Both the position numbers and the translations under genes were made by a program. Of a DNA stretch of 64,000 nt, positions 48,739-60,700 are shown piece after piece (the first letter of the stretch is position 1; each line of letters opens with the position of its first letter). The DNA lies in assembly GCA_005408345.1 (NCBI GenBank), contig SEMN01001230.1:1-64000 (forward strand), read 5' to 3'. The stretch is from Macquaria australasica. Lineage: Eukaryota > Chordata > Actinopteri > Centrarchiformes > Percichthyidae. The notes beneath the pieces were generated by a model. That model made no database searches. It was not told where the DNA came from and was given only the letters and a program-made list of their open reading frames with translations.

Positions 48739-51700
48739 ATGACTCCACCTCCTCCACTTCCTGTCCCAAAGCCTCGAGCTCGTTACATGAGGGACAGTCT
48801 GAGCTCTGCCTCCTCTTTGGACAGGTGAGTTCACCTGTAAATCTGCTCACACACGTTAAGAGTTGATCATTGGATTTAAACATGAAAACAGGCTGAAACT
48901 TTTATTTCTGATAAAATATTAAAGTTTGTGTTCCAGAGATCTGATTGGTGAAGATCTGCAACCAGTTTTCTCTAATGGAGTTCACCTGAGCACAGGTATG
49001 CACACACACAGTATTTAACGTCACTCTGGCATCAGCTGACTTTGATCAGCTGTCCTGATTGGATGAGCACATTGTGTAGGAGTTACAGTGTTGGCCCTGT
49101 AGGAAGCTGAGTTGTCAGTTTGTACGTAAACACTGAAAGTAGTTGAACTAACAGTTAAACAATAAATTCAAGAACAAGAAACAATGAATAAACATGAAAT
49201 CATTTTATCATATTTTCCAACATTAGATTTCCTACAGGTACACTCATCACCTTTGAAATCGTATCGGCCTCCAGCTGTGAGTCCAACAGAGTTTAATGTG
49301 AAATCAGTTTTCTGTCTCGGTTTACTTTTCCTCTGCTGACATGTTGCAGCGTGTTTTCAGTCTGAACTGTCAAACCGGTTTGTTCCATGAAAACTCTTGT
49401 TGATGTTTGTGGAAACAGCAGACTGGTGATTATTGCAAACCAGTTTGTCTTCTGACTGCTGATGATATAATCTCAGGTGAATGTACAGCTTGGAAAGATC
49501 ACATGTTTCAACATACAGACCCTCGTTTACAGAAAACTGTTTGTACAGGTCGATTTCTATTCAGTTGTTCAAACTTCTTTCACTTGTTTGAATGAAAATA
49601 AAATTTAGGACCCAAAGAAAAAATGATTTAATAATAAGATTTTTTACAGAGGAGTTTGACTTTAAAGAGTGAAAATATAAATACTAATAATCAAACATAA
49701 CATTTGATATATTTCTTCTTGTCAGCATGTTCAGACTCAAACCAGCAGTGAATGTGTAGCAGTATAAACTACTTTCAAATAAAATCTTTGCACTCGCACA
49801 CTTAAAAATGAAACTTTATATTTGTGTTTTGCTTTTAAAGATTTACGTCTTTCAGCTCTTATTGTGAAAGTCTCCCCCCAGTGATCATAATAGGGCTCTT
49901 ATTGTGTAATATTGGTTTTCAGAGTTTGATCAGCATCTAGTGGAGAAAATAAAGGTTACCTGGTGTAACCCCAGTTCTATGAGTACGTGCGAGGCCCTCT
50001 AACGGGCTTCGCTATTGGTTCATCCCCTCGAGGCTCTGCCTCGGCACCTGAGTCAAAGTTCATGTACTCACCATCCAATCAGGAGGTAGTCCCCTTCCCT
50101 ACAAAACCCCAGTACGCGCATTGCTCGTTTCCCTTGAAAACTCAGCAACCGCCACCAGGGCCAGCTGGGTTGGTAGTTAGAGGGCCTCGCACGTACTCAT
50201 AGAACTGGGGTTACACCAGGTAACCTTTATTTCTATGTCGTACGTGCTCCGCCCTCTAACGGGCTTCGCTATTGGTTAAAACCGAGGCGAAGGCCGTAGG
50301 GATGAGATGTACTCCCAGCTGGGCCGAACCCACTAAGAGCCACTATCCCTGTACACAGTAGTTCCCCGGTTGAGTGCCACCCACCGGGGAGACTTGTGCC
50401 AGGCTGCGATGACAGCCGCTGATCAGGCATGTCACGCTGAACCTCCATCTAGAGTAGCTGAAGGTTCCGTCACCTGTGCACCCAACACAGCATGTGACAC
50501 AGAGCCAGCAGTCACATCCCTAGATAGGACTGCACAAAAGTAGAAGCCAAAGACCAGGAGGCGGCCAAGCAGATGTCAGCCACCGACACACCCCTGAAAA
50601 GGGCCACTGAAGCAGCGATGCTCCTCGTAGAATGTGCCCTTAGCCCCACCGGGGGGACGCGCCTCATCGCCTCATAGGCCCCCCGGATAGCCGCGCAAAT
50701 CCAATGGGCTAGTCGCTGCGAAGACAGTGGAGCCCCCTGAGCCCGACTACCATAGCAGACAAACAACTGATCAGATCGCCGAAAACCCGCAGTGCGCTCA
50801 ACATAGATGCAGACTGCGCGCACCGGGCACAACGTATGAAGCCGTTTCTCGTCCGCCGACGCGTGCGGCGGGGGAAAGAAAGCTCTCAAGCGAACAACCC
50901 TAGACCTGAAAGAGGCGGTAATGACCTTCGGCCGAAAAGACGGGTTCGGACGCAGCTCTAGCGTCTCCCCGTCATCACTGACTGACATGCAATCAGCATG
51001 CACAGACAAGGCCCCCAGGTCTCCTGCTCTCTTTGCCGAGGTCAAGGCTAGCAGGAGCGCCGTCTTGATTGACAGGGCCTCCAAATCTGCCTGCTCCAAT
51101 GGCTCGAACGGTGGGCCTGCCAGGCCGTCCAAAACCGTCTGAAGGTCCCACTGGGGAACCAGGCGTCGAACAGGGGGCCGCAACCGACGAGCCCCCCGTA
51201 AGAAGCGTTTAACTAAGTGAGGGCTGACTCAACCCCTCGGGGCCCGCTGTAATAGCTGCCGCAAAGACAGCTACAGTAGCCGCCGCACGACCGCTGTCAA
51301 ACAACCCCTGCAGGAAACCCAAAACGTCCTGCAGGGAACAAGAGCTGGGCCTGAGGTCCCTGGCCTCGCACCAACCTGTGAACAGCCGCCATCGTGATGC
51401 GTAGAGCTTGGTAGTGGACGGAGCACGAGCATGTTGAATCGTAGAGACAACGGCGGCCGGAAGGCCCAAGCCTTCCAATCTCACCCTCTCAATCTCCAGA
51501 CCAAGAGCCGGTGACCCAGAACCGGGCGCGAGAGGATGGAGCCCCCTGCCTGCCAGAGAGCCGTGGGTCGATCTGGCACCGGCCACGGGCCTGCCTCCAC
51601 TGGCTGGACCAGAGCCGGAAACCACCAGGCCCCGGGACTGTCCGGCGCCACTACTATCACGACCAAGTGCTGCATCCGGATCCTGTGGAGCAACTGCATC

Positions 51701-54700
51701 ATCAGCCTCAATGGCGGGAAAGCATACAGCAGACCATGAGGCCCATGTGGATGAGCCAAAGCATCCACCCCCAGTGGGGGAGCGTCCGTTGGCCTCAGAG
51801 AGAACCATAACGGACACAGAGCGTTCTCTCTGGCCGCAAACAGGTCGGCCACCGGTAGTCCGAACCGCTGCCAGACCAGAGCTGCCATCTCCGAGGAGAG
51901 GCTCCACTCCTCCCCCAACAGACCCCCCCAGGACATCCTGTCTGCCCCCGTGTTGAGGGAAGCCGGAACGTAGCGAGCCCTCAAGGACGATACGTGGCGA
52001 TCCGCCCAGGTCAAAATCGACACCGCAAGTCTGTGTAGTGCTGGTGATCGAACCCCCCCCCTTGCCTGTTCAGGTAGGCCACAGCCGTGGTATTGTCTGA
52101 CCGTATCATGACATTCTTCCCCCTGAGCTGAGGGGCGAAGTGGTGCAGCACCTTCTGTACTGCCGCTAGCTCCAGCAAGTTGATGTGCCGGGAGGAGTTC
52201 TGCCACATGCCCCCCACACTGGCCTGGTTGAAGGTCCCGCCCCAACCTGCCAGAAAGGCGTCTGTAAACACCTGCACGTAATGAGAGACGCACCCCCAGT
52301 CGAACCCCCTGGCAAAGACAAGCGGGCGAGTCCCAGAAAATGACATCCCGCCGTGCCACCCCCGGGACATGAAGCTCGTGGCACTTGTCGCGAAGTGGGT
52401 GCAACCGAAGCCGAAGAAACCAGCGCTGGAGGTTCCTCATGTGCTGGGGTTGACAGCGAAGCCCAACTGCGTGATGTGCTGAATGACCAGCGCTGTGTGG
52501 GCCTCGGCCTCCTGTCTGGAGGCGGCGAGAATCAGCCAATCGTCTATGTAATTCAGGATTCTCACCCCCCTTTTTCCTGAGTGGTACCAACGCCGTCTCC
52601 ACACACTTGGAGAACGTGCGCGGGGAGACCGAAATGATAACACTGACCGTCCATCGCGAAGCGCAGGTACTTCCTGTGATGCTGTAGGATGGGGACATGG
52701 AAGTATGCGTCGGTCAGATCTATGGATGTCATCCAGTCGCCTGGCCGAATGCATTCCATAAGCTGCCTGACCGTCAACATGCGAAAAGGCCTGCGCGCAA
52801 TGAACGTGTTCAACTCGCGCAGATCCAAAATCGTCCGCAGCCCCCCTGACTTCTTGGGTACCAGAAAATACGGGGAGAACAACCCGCTCCGTGCTTCTGA
52901 ATCGGGAACCATGGTAACTGCCCCCTTCCGAAGAAGCGTGGCTACTGCGTCCCTTAATACCGCCGTCTCTGCTGGGTCGGCAAGCGATGTTCGCAAAATG
53001 CCGCCGAACGCCGGGGGTGTGCGGCAAAACTGCAACGCGTAACCCCTCCGCAGCGTTCTGTCCATCCATGCAGAGAGAGGGCTGCACAGCCGCACCCACA
53101 TAGAGTAACGGTCCGTGAGCGGGAGCGCATTGGGCTCGGCGGGGAGCAGTAGAACGGGCCCACCCGCACCGACCCTTGGGGAAGGACGGACGGGGGGCCC
53201 TGCCAGAAAGGGCCGTGACGCAGCTAAAGCCAACAACGAAATAGCTGCCTCTCGTGCACCCTCCACTGGCGAACAGACCGCCGAGAGCGACGGCGAACCA
53301 TCCACATCAAGACCGGACGAAGCCACTGCACTTCGCCGTGGGTCATGATGTTCACTGGTTCCTTCTAACAAAGAGACAGTACTCACATGAGGAACGTCAG
53401 CCTCGTACTCTGCTGCCGCAATGTTACGACCGCCATTCTGCGTCTGGTTCCTACCTGACTGCACACGGCGCTCACCTCTGACGTCATCGGTCAAAGCAGA
53501 GGGGTCAAAGCCAAAATGGCGGCGACTAGCACCGCTAGCTGCACTAACCATGCTCGCGGAGTTACGCGGCTCTACTTGAGACCGCATATGAACTCGCGGG
53601 ACCCCCGACGTGTGAATACCCTGCACCGCTGATGACGCCGTTTCACCACCGTGGGTTGAAACTCCATCACCCGCCGGCGCTACCACATGCGTGGCGTCGA
53701 TCTCTGGCCTACGCCCTGCCCGGGTAGTCTAGACGGCGACTAGCAAACCAGTGACCCATAAACAACTTATTAGCCTGCTTGCTAATGGTTGTGAACTCAC
53801 GGCTAGCCGCGCTAACCTCTGACCCGGGCAGTGCCACAGGCAGGGAAGAGGTGGAAGAAAATCTCTCAGAGACCATACACCATTACGCCCTCATCAGTCA
53901 ATGCGGCGGGGTCAGAGCCAAATGGCAGCGACTAGCACCGCTAGCCGCACTAACCATGCTAGCGGAGTTACGCGGCTGAACTTGAGACCGCTATGAACCC
54001 GCAGGAACCCCAAACAAAGTCGCTGCCTCCCTCTCTTCGTCCCCCGGCGAACCGATCGCTGAGGACGACAGGGCAAAATGAACATCAAGGCCAAGTGAAG
54101 CACCGAGCTCCGCTGTGGACCGTAGAGCTCACCAGGTGAAACAGTACTCACCTGAGGGATGTCTCCTCTGGCACCGCACTCTGCTGCTGCAGTGTTATGA
54201 CCGCCATCTAGCGTCCGGTTCATGAACGACTGCACTCACCTCTGACGGCCTCTGGGGTCAGAGCCAGAAATGGCAGCAGCCAGCACCGCTAGCCATGCAA
54301 GCCATGCTACTGGAGTTTCGCGGCTTACTTGAGGCCGCTTGTGAAGCCGTGGTGAAACCACTGTGAAGTTTATGCACCCGCGATGACAGCTTCTCGCCAC
54401 CATGGGTCGAGGCGGCGTCAGCCGCGGATGCTCGGATGTAAGCGCCGCCGTTCTCCGGCACACTCACTCCTGGGTGATGTGCCGATCAGAACGGCAGCGA
54501 CACAAACAACGTATTAGCCGTCCTGCTAATGGCTGAAGATCACGGCCAACAGCGCCAACACCTGAACCAACCTGTGTTTCAGAATGTGAAGTGCTAGCAG
54601 AAGACCTCAAGAGACCAACAGAATGTACAGTGCAGGTAAGAAAACATTCCGAGACGCGGTTATAATATGACAGCGGCGCCGCTTTCCAACACGTCCTGCT

Positions 54701-57700
54701 CGGGTAGTGTGCCGATCGGAGCGGCGGCGACTCGTACGCCAGAGACACAAACACACTATAGTCGCCTTGCTAAACCAGAAAAGTCATGGTTCTGTCAAGG
54801 CGGTCTACGCCCTGCGCCAAGCCGCCACCCTCCGCACCGTCAGCGCCGGCCAGCGTGGAGGGAGCGACCAGCCTCGGCAACCGTGCCTGACGCTCACGCT
54901 CCTCCGGGGGGAGCGTGAGATAGTCGAGGCAGGTGCCGGCCTCACTCTGATGCCTCTGACCGTGCTGGTCCGCCATTGACATCAGTGAGGCACACAAGGC
55001 TTGCTGGCCATCTCCAAGCGCAAAATTCCTACTAGACGCGACACCGGATGGTGACAATTTTTCGCTGAACTAGACCACAGGTTGCTGAGTTGAAAAAGGG
55101 AAACGAGCAATGCACGTACTGGGGTTTTGTAGGGAAGGGGACTACCTCCTGATTGGATGGTGAGTGCATGAACTTTGACTCAGGTGCCGAGGCGGAGCCT
55201 CGAGGGGATGAACCAATAGCGAAGCCCGTTAGAGGGCGGAGCACGTACGACATAGAACTGCTGCTGGACGCAGAGACGTGTTTGGTTGATTGACAGGTGT
55301 CTCAGCCTATCAGCTGATGTTTGATGCTGATGTCACTGTGTCCTCCTCCTCAGATGAAGATGCTCCTCCTCCTCTTAGTGGGTCATACCGTGGCATCGTC
55401 TTCCCGAGTCTGGCCGGCATTACTGACATCATCGCCACCAACATCCCGTCATTGGCTGGATTCGCCACCTCCATCATTGGCTCTGTCCCCACTGCACCTG
55501 TCTCCCCGGTCCCCTCGGCCCCGCCCTCCATAGACAGCATGGCTAACAGTATCACCGCCCACATACCTAGCTTAGCAGGAGCTGCTAGCGCTATGGCTAA
55601 CCCAGCTGTTGCTACGTTAAACTCTGCCTTCACTGCCACACCTGTACCTGCTGCTAATACAGGTGCTGCTAGCTTAGACAGCATTGTTAGCTCGTTAGCT
55701 AACATACCCAGTTTGGCAGGCATTGTTAACAGTGTGGCAAACCCTGCTGTTAGCTCCCTGACGACCCCGGCCACCCAGTCAGCCCCGCCCCCCTCACTGC
55801 AGAGGATCAGGGATGCCCACACAGGTACAGCAATCAATCAACCAATCAGCTGATCAATTCATCAATCAATCTGATCTGAGACCAGGATCTGATTTTAGTT
55901 TAGCTTTGTTTATATTCTGTTAGTCAGGTTTGAATCGAGGTTGTAAGAAGGAGGTTTCATAAAGCAAAGGACCAATTAAACCAGGTTTAATTATTTATTT
56001 AAAGTAAAATCATAAAGCAGGTTTACATCAGTGTAGCTCACTGACCTGCAACCACACAGGAAACTGTTCAGGGGTTCTTTCAAGCTAAAGCAAGCTAAAC
56101 GGGCAACACATCTGTGTTCAGTAATCTCAAATAAGCAAAACAAAAGAGATTTAAAACAGCAATACAATAATTCAGCACTTGGCTTCTGACAAGAAACACA
56201 AAATGAAACCAAATAAAAAAATATTCACTATAAACCCACAATAATGACTCAGGAACACTGTGTGATTTTACAGAACGCTTGGATTCCAGTGTTACAATCC
56301 ACCTGTCAGTTCCAGCAGTACTGACAGCACTGATGATCTGTGAAGTCAGAGTAAAACTGCAGCTCAGATCAGATCAATAAAGTTACTGTCCATTTAAAAC
56401 GTCAAGTTCACTCTCAGGTGTCTGCAGGATCTCAGTCCACAGAAGTGCTTCCAAATTCACTGAAAAAATATAGAATGTTTGCTTTTGTCTATCAGCCTTG
56501 TAGAGAAAGTATTTTAAACACGTCTGTGAAGTCATTCTCAGTCTTCAGGGTACATACAGAAGTACTCCGTAGTGAGTACTTAGGAGTAAGTACTCAGGAG
56601 TAACTCAGTCAAAGGCAGCTGGACTTTCTTTAGATTCTTGAAGATGTTTTGCATCTCATCCAGACTTCAAGCACTCATTGGTCCAACAGCTCAAACAGAC
56701 ACTCTCCCTCCTGATTGGCTGATGTTTTCTGTGTTTCTGTATTCAATATGTGTCCAGATGTTGGGGCATTGTCACAGCTGGTGATGTCAACTTTAGACCA
56801 GAATGCAGGAGTCACATTACCTCCACTAGAGGGATCTGCTGAGTCAACAGAGGAAGGTACTGAGTTCAGCTTGATCTGTCTCATCCTGGTCTTCACTCTC
56901 CTTCCAGTCTGATTCCTGTTTGTTTGTTCTGGTTCCAGTTTTAAAACAGAGTCCTCACACCATCAGAGAAGACAACCCGTACATCACTGTATTGGCCTGT
57001 TGGATGAGCCAAGAGGAAGCTGACACTGACTCATCCAATGAGGAGGAAAATACAGGAGCTACCTCTGCCCCCTCTGGTGCCAATGGACCAATGGAAGGAG
57101 ATCCTGCTTCTAACCCATCTTCAAACACCAACAAGTATGTATACAGTACAACAATAACTACTACTACTAAAATTAGCACTGCTAACACTGCTGCTAAAAC
57201 ATCGTTGACGTTTGTGTTTTGCAGCCTCCCATCGAATCCTTCAGGTCGTCTGATCCCCACTCGGCCGGCCCCGCCCCCTCCTCGTCCTCCTGGCCAATTA
57301 GGAAAGCCTCTGAAACAGAAGACCCCAAGGTACACAGGCACACACAAACTGTCTGCATTCCTGTCTGTTCTTGTGAAATGTCACCAGTCACATTCAAAGT
57401 CCAGATGTAGAGGTGGTATCAGCGATTCTGAAGAAAGATTGTTGATATTTATACTCTGGTGTTATTTATGTTTCATTGCTATCAATGTGTAGCTCCGTTC
57501 CTATCCAGCAGAAGTCCTGAGCATGAGCACGAACACCACCTGTTACAGATTGGCTGGAATAGCGTTGTGTGGCTTTGCCCGAGCAACTTTGTTTGTTTCC
57601 CATTTACAGCGCCAGAAGGTGAAGCTTCGTGTTTTTATTGGGCAGCACAACAGCTGCATATGTACAGATATCAGCACATTTACATACTAATCAATAAATA

Positions 57701-60700
57701 TAAATACATGAAAACAAACAGAGTCAGTGTGGTAAGTGCTGTTAGATTTAGTTTTGAACTTACATTACAGTGAAGATAACAGGTGTACAGGTGTTTCTGT
57801 TGACCTCATTTCACAGGTTGTATTCACGGTTGTTATTAACAACGCTGCTCTTTCAGTTGGTCGTACTGTGGCTTCCAGTTCTCAGGCGTTTTGACTCCAG
57901 AGTTCAATACAAGTTCATACAAGTTCAATTTCCCCAGAATGTGAGTCTGAATTTGGGATAAAAAAGACCTTCATTCTGTTGAATTGTGTTTGTCCCGCAG
58001 AGCGGCCACTATTCGAGTGTCCAGGAAGAAGGGGGGCAGTGGGAGTTCAACTACACAGAGCGCCGTGGTCCGATCCAGCTGGCTGGATGTCTGGAAGGGC
58101 TTCAGGTAACATCACCATCATCATCATCATCATCATCATTATTATTGTTTTTCAGAAATGCTGCTGTTGCTTCAGTCATTATTAACCAACCTCAGTGAGA
58201 TCTTGGTAGAACTGATATCTCCTTACAGACTGTATTCCACCTGCTGGCAGGTTTATAGAAACATTAGATTGAGTTCATCCACAGATCAATAAACACTGAC
58301 AGTCTGTTAGTTAATGATGTAATCCAGATGGATCATGTGGTAAATGTAAAACAACAGGAGACCCAGGACTGATCCCTGAAGAACACCAGATCAGGACAAC
58401 GGCTGCCAATCAGAACATCTTACAGAAGACATTGAAGGATGATGGATGATGGATGGATGGATTGACAGATAGCGAGACAGATAAACAGTCAACATGTTTT
58501 CTCTCTAACAGACACAATGTTTTATGGGCGACGTTGGATGGACAGCTGATGTCTCTGTGGAAAAAACGCACAGTAAGTCAGTGTCTCTCTACCTGTCTCT
58601 CTATATACTTGTCTGTCTCTCTGTCTGTCAGTCAGTACAGTGATGGGTGTGTTTATTTTGTTGATCAGGACCAGTTCAGTGAGTTGCTGTTTCACGTCTC
58701 CAGTATCACCAACGTGAAGAAACAAGACAAAGGCAGATTCTCTGTTTACTTCAGGAAGAAACATTATGACTTCATGGCTCATAATGATGGTAAGAGTACT
58801 ACTGCTGTACTCTATTGCAGTCTCCTGGACTCTGCTGTACTTTCCTGTCTCTCGGGCCAGCTCTGGGCCAGTGTCAGCCTGCTACAGCACCCTGTTGTTT
58901 TCTAATGGTCTCTACTGGACTTTAAAGCTGTTCAGACAGAAACTGAAGAGAATTTTCACCTTTAGTCATTTGTCTGAATTTGACCACGGGACCGTTTGTG
59001 TTAAAGCTGCTGGGAACAGTTATAATGGGAGTGTCTCTGTGTGTTTGTGTAGAGTTCAGCCTCCAACTGATCTCTGAACTCAGCAGAAACTCCAGAAACC
59101 CAATCTTCAGGTCACCCACCAAATTTGCATCTATTTGCATCTTTACATTGACGTTTCCTCTAAATTTTGCTTCTTGTTCTGTCTGACGACAAAGTGGCGG
59201 ATTCCACTCCGCTCTGCTGGACTTTACTGTGCCCTGCAACACTCTAATGGATACTATTGAACTCTACTGTGCATTAATTTGCCTCCCAGCTATTCAGCTA
59301 TTCAGCAGTTAAAACCTTGGCGGCTGAGTTTTAAATGAGCTGTAAGCAGGAGAGAGATTTTTTGCAGATGCCAGCAGGGAGTCGAGGCAACAGGTGATGA
59401 AGTCCTAAATACATTTCCAGGTTGAAACTGTTGCTGTGTCTCAAATTGTGTACTTCCGTTAGAACACTTACATGCAGTATACTGTGTACACTGTGTACTG
59501 ACTTGTGTAGTGTGTTAATTTTGACAGGGTAGTGTTGTCTCAAATCGAATACTGCTGTTGTGCACTTACCGGAAATGGTTGTTTCATCTCTCAGAGGTTC
59601 ATGATGGTTGGGTCACATCTCTGCTGGCATCTCGAGGTCAGCCAAGCCCCACCCCCCCAAAGCTCCATGGACAAATCACCATCAAGGACTCGCGGAGCCG
59701 TGCCTATGCCGCCCTCTGGGGTCACGACCTCTGGATTTACCCCAACAAGGAGGGCTTCCAGTTGGGCATCGCCTCCTTCTCTGTCCCCCTGAATGTGGCC
59801 ATGGTCAAATCTACAGGGAAACACTCGTTTACCCTCATCACTCCTTACAAGAGCTTCAAGTACACACCTGTCTGTCTTATTACCTGTCTGCCTGAATGTC
59901 TGTCTGTTGCTGTCCTTTGGTAAAGTGATATTAAGTCCTAACGTTCTTCGTTTCATGGTCTTTCTTCTCCCTGTTCTTCCCTCTCTCCCCTCTTTGGCCC
60001 CACCCTCTGTTTCCCTGTGGCCCCGACCCCTGTCTGCAGCCTATCTGTTGATTCGTCAAAGGATCTGTCTGTCTGGTTGGACAGTCTGTCCTCATCTATT
60101 CGCAGTGCTCTGTCCTGCAGCCAGGTGGCACTGCGTCTCTGGGAAAACCCCAACAACAAAGTGTGCGGTGACTGTGGCTCCGCCAATCCTGAGTGGGCAT
60201 CGGTCAACCTGCTGCTGGTCATCTGTCAGGCCTGTGCAGGTACAAGCTAACAGAGGACTCGGGGAGCCTAATCCTGTGTTCACGTCATGACTGCAACTAT
60301 GTCCCCTAGAAATCATCACTAATTTGTTTTCCAATGATGTTGTGGTGTCAAACATTATTATGTTCCGAGGCAATGTCAGAGGTCAGAGGTTGGCATGGAA
60401 GTGGGACATACAAAGTTTCAGACTTTGACAGCAGAGAGAGAGCTTCACATCCTGTGGTTTAGACAACACAAAACCTTTGTTAATGTGAGTGAAAGATGGT
60501 GGTTTCATTTAAATGTTAATAGACCAGACCCAGATCTTAGCTTTAACTAAGAGCTGTGGGAGTCTCAACATTCCCATTAAGCAGTTAAATCATACTGTAG
60601 TGGGTTAGGGTTGGTTACTGTGAGCAAGTATTGTGTAGCAAGATTGGATATTTTGGTGGAAAACAAATGCAATATGTTGTCAGTGAACATTACATTCAAA

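Larger units (their letters stand above)
49949..55257 (-). mobile_element. DIRS-type tyrosine-recombinase retrotransposon, 5.3 kb
   Basis: Complete structural element in arap3 intron 2, antisense to the gene. It has inverted terminal repeats, an internal complementary region joining copies of both termini, and reverse transcriptase, RNase H and tyrosine recombinase regions in the DIRS order. The frames are broken, so this copy is inactive or mis-assembled. The DIRS label follows from ITRs plus internal complementary region, rather than the split direct repeats of Ngaro. GC content is visibly higher than in the flanks. Confidence 0.9.

Noticed and set aside
50512..51183. Phage or plasmid integrase
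   Set aside because: The tyrosine recombinase sits next to reverse transcriptase and RNase H between inverted repeats, which is a DIRS retrotransposon.
51511..53481. Plus-strand frames of 60-117 residues in the DIRS region
   Set aside because: GC-rich antisense shadows of the element's minus-strand genes.
55310..55837. Minus-strand 175-residue open frame opposite the ARAP linker exon
   Set aside because: Antisense shadow; the plus-strand frame has matching splice phases and sites on both sides.
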